DNA of 64,000 nucleotides from Pedobacter quisquiliarum (GTDB taxonomy: Bacteria > Bacteroidota > Bacteroidia > Sphingobacteriales > Sphingobacteriaceae). Made by a program: the position numbers and the translations under genes. The stretch is from NCBI RefSeq assembly GCF_014642175.1, contig NZ_BMIL01000007.1, positions 62,001 to 126,000 of the forward strand, read 5' to 3'. Shown in pieces: positions 62,208-64,000 of this stretch. The first letter of the stretch is position 1; each line of letters starts with the position of its first letter. The notes below the pieces were generated by a model that saw nothing but the letters and a program-made list of their open reading frames with translations, did no database searches and was not told where the DNA came from.

Positions 62208-64000
62208 ATGAAGAATCTATACACGTTATTACTACTAAATTTTCTGTTTGTAAACGCACTATTTGCCCAGAACACAACCGTAAAAGGAAAAGTGCAAAAT
62301 GAAGAGGGTGTTGCTTTGCAACATGTAAACATCACGGTTGAAAAATCCAATGCTAACACCCGTACAGACGAATACGGTAATTACGAAATGAAAATTCCTG
62401 CCGGTAAGTACACTTTTAAAGTGAAACTTATGGGTTATGCAGCGCAAACCACCACTGTGGAGATTCCAGCAGGCGGCACGCAGATCAACTTCACCCTAAA
62501 GGATGCTAAAAACGACCTTTCAGAGGTTGAAGTTTTTGGAACCAGCAATAAGCAACAGGCAAAGCTTGATGCGATCACCCGCTTACCTTTAAAAGCAAGT
62601 GATCAGATTCAAAGCATATCTGTAATTTCAAATAAATTAATTGAGCAACAAGGTGCACTTAGTGTAATCGAAGGGGTGCGTAACGTTCCTGGTGTATATA
62701 CTTATGCGACTTACGGCGGTGTAAGAGAAAGTATTTCTTCACGTGGCTTCAGAGGGATTCCAACTTTAAAGAACGGTGTCCGCGTAATGAGTGATTTCCG
62801 TGGTATGGGTTTCTCTTCTGACATGCAGGGCGTAGAAAGCATCCAGGTAATCAAGGGTGCAAGTTCCATTACCATGGGTGCTGCAACCGATCTTGGTGGC
62901 CCGGGTGGTATCGTGAACGTGGTAACCAAAACCCCAAAATTTGAGAACTCCGGCAATATTTCCGTCCGTGCAGGTAGTTGGGATCTTGTTCGTCCGACCT
63001 TTGATGTGCAGCGCGTGGTTAATAAGTCCAACACCCTGGCGGTACGTTTAAATGGTGCATATGAAAACGGCGGAAAGTTCCGTGATCACATGGGCAATGA
63101 GTCGTTTTACATCAATCCTTCCCTGGAATGGCGCCCGGATGCGAAAACCAGCCTGACCCTGGAGATGGATTATTTTAACGAGAAACAGGCTGTTGATGCA
63201 GGTACGGTAAACCTCTCTCTTGGAAATAAAACGAACCAGATCTATGACTTGCCTTCAAACCGCTTCTTAGGATTTGAATCTGATAAAACGGATACCAAAC
63301 ACAGCACGTACACTGCAAGATTAAAGCGTGATTTATCTGATAAACTATACCTGCGTGCGGCAATGTTCTATTCAAACTATGACAGCGACGCGATCAAAAC
63401 CGGACTTGCTGCGGCAAGAGGTAATGGCATCAACCTAGATCAGGTGAACATCTACAATCGTTCTATTGCACACAACAACGCCAGAGAAGATAAGAACACC
63501 GTTTTGCAATTGGATTTAATTGGCCAGAAAGTTAAAACAGGTGGCATTTCCCATACCTTCCAAGTTGGTGGTGATTTCAGATACTTAGATCTATATCAGC
63601 CAACTTATAATAGTATCGCGGTAGACCAAATCAACGTATTGGATCCGTCAACCGTTACAAACCAACTGCCCTCAGGCATCAATCCAGCATTCCAGTTAAC
63701 CACTGAGGTCCAATCGTACGACTACCGTTTTGGTGTAACCATTCAGGATGTCATTCAGGTTACCGACTGGGCAAGAGCATACGGTGGTGTTCGTTACAGT
63801 ACCAATAAGACTCGTGATAATGGTGCTTCCAGTTCAACGTCAAGCTTCTGGAATCCATTGGCAGGTGTGATGTTCACCCTTAAACCTGGGTTCAACGTAT
63901 TCGGATCTTATACCAACAGTACCAATCCGAGATCGGCTTCAGTAGTTGATATCAATGGAGACCCGCTAGGTGCAGAACGCATCGATCAGCTGGAAGCTGG
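62208..64000 (+). CDS. TonB-dependent siderophore receptor (3' end outside window)
   Basis: The frame opens at ATG 62208 and stays open to the window edge (597 codons). A signal peptide (MKNLYTLLLLNFLFVNALFAQ, read in full) is followed by a CarboxypepD-reg-like domain (to about 105), a plug with SISSRGFRGIPTLKNGVR and VESIQVIKGASSITMG, GGPGGIVNVVTKTPK, and then barrel strands. The plug resembles FhuA/FoxA-type siderophore receptors rather than SusC: it lacks SusC-type plug motifs and no SusD follows within view. Ligand not readable. Confidence 0.92.
   Translation, partial: MKNLYTLLLLNFLFVNALFAQNTTVKGKVQNEEGVALQHVNITVEKSNANTRTDEYGNYEMKIPAGKYTFKVKLMGYAAQTTTVEIPAGGTQINFTLKDAKNDLSEVEVFGTSNKQQAKLDAITRLPLKASDQIQSISVISNKLIEQQGALSVIEGVRNVPGVYTYATYGGVRESISSRGFRGIPTLKNGVRVMSDFRGMGFSSDMQGVESIQVIKGASSITMGAATDLGGPGGIVNVVTKTPKFENSGNISVRAGSWDLVRPTFDVQRVVNKSNTLAVRLNGAYENGGKFRDHMGNESFYINPSLEWRPDAKTSLTLEMDYFNEKQAVDAGTVNLSLGNKTNQIYDLPSNRFLGFESDKTDTKHSTYTARLKRDLSDKLYLRAAMFYSNYDSDAIKTGLAAARGNGINLDQVNIYNRSIAHNNAREDKNTVLQLDLIGQKVKTGGISHTFQVGGDFRYLDLYQPTYNSIAVDQINVLDPSTVTNQLPSGINPAFQLTTEVQSYDYRFGVTIQDVIQVTDWARAYGGVRYSTNKTRDNGASSSTSSFWNPLAGVMFTLKPGFNVFGSYTNSTNPRSASVVDINGDPLGAERIDQLEA

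Overview
The window reads as chromosome of a Bacteroidota bacterium, most likely of the Sphingobacteriaceae (Pedobacter-like). The support is internal: a SusC/SusD glycan-uptake locus, a second TonB-dependent receptor, arrays of 790-residue FtsX-type permeases, Bacteroidota-type promoters (TTTG, 19-20 bp, TAnnTTTG), and starts without clear Shine-Dalgarno sequences. Assignments come from reading the sequence and recalling family features; no database search was run.

Layout. 1-9376: an exporter operon (HlyD-like adaptor cut by the window edge, two LolD/MacB-type ATPases, three paralogous FtsX permeases). 9407-9482: an 11-bp repeat array that folds back on itself. 9612-15928: housekeeping genes (Bax-inhibitor-1 protein, murQ, CtpA-type S41 protease, GTPases der and era). 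15949-16494: a promoter, a tandemly duplicated tRNA-fMet/tRNA-Glu pair and a terminator. 16523-18299: glycerate kinase followed by a GntP permease with an internal deletion. 18315-21281: DUF4256 protein, MBL-fold hydrolase with a duplicated start region, a lipoprotein and an FMN reductase. 21368-33527: a polysaccharide utilisation locus (SusC, SusD, PKD lipoprotein, DUF5009 membrane protein, NahK-like sugar kinase, CBM9-like protein, GH109 protein) with a LacI regulator, three LacI-type operators ahead of susC and a divergent esterase. The gene set points to an amino-sugar-containing glycan. 33558-41489: assimilatory sulfate reduction and siroheme synthesis (Rrf2 regulator, sulfite reductase, cobA, a Met8-TSUP fusion, APS reductase, cysD, cysN). 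41584-45118: GH92 mannosidase, an outer-membrane protein and a small HExxH membrane protein.

45439-51550 is an AT-richer accessory region: secreted DinB protein, Crp/Fnr regulator, secreted PPC/DUF296 protein, alpha/beta hydrolase, two SnoaL-like proteins, a quinone-oxidoreductase-like enzyme, a frameshifted second Crp/Fnr gene and a secreted DUF1080-like protein. Five copies of a 16-bp motif (consensus CTTAAAnTAGTTTAAG) lie ahead of three of these genes. In all three promoters the proximal copy is centred 36.5-37.5 bp from the end of a TAnnTTTG-like -7 element, and two promoters carry a second copy exactly 23 bp further upstream. I read this as an undescribed local regulon of the Crp/Fnr protein at 46235; it is the strongest novel signal here.

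52011-64000: an aldo/keto reductase-AraC-acetyltransferase operon preceded by two perfect 16-bp direct repeats 22 bp apart (probable AraC sites), a DUF2306 membrane protein, a TlpA-like protein, an S41-peptidase stump, an MFS transporter, a GNAT acetyltransferase, a HicAB toxin-antitoxin pair, a GDSL esterase, a DUF6266 protein, a second 11-bp repeat array, a small secreted protein and a siderophore-type TonB receptor that runs off the window.
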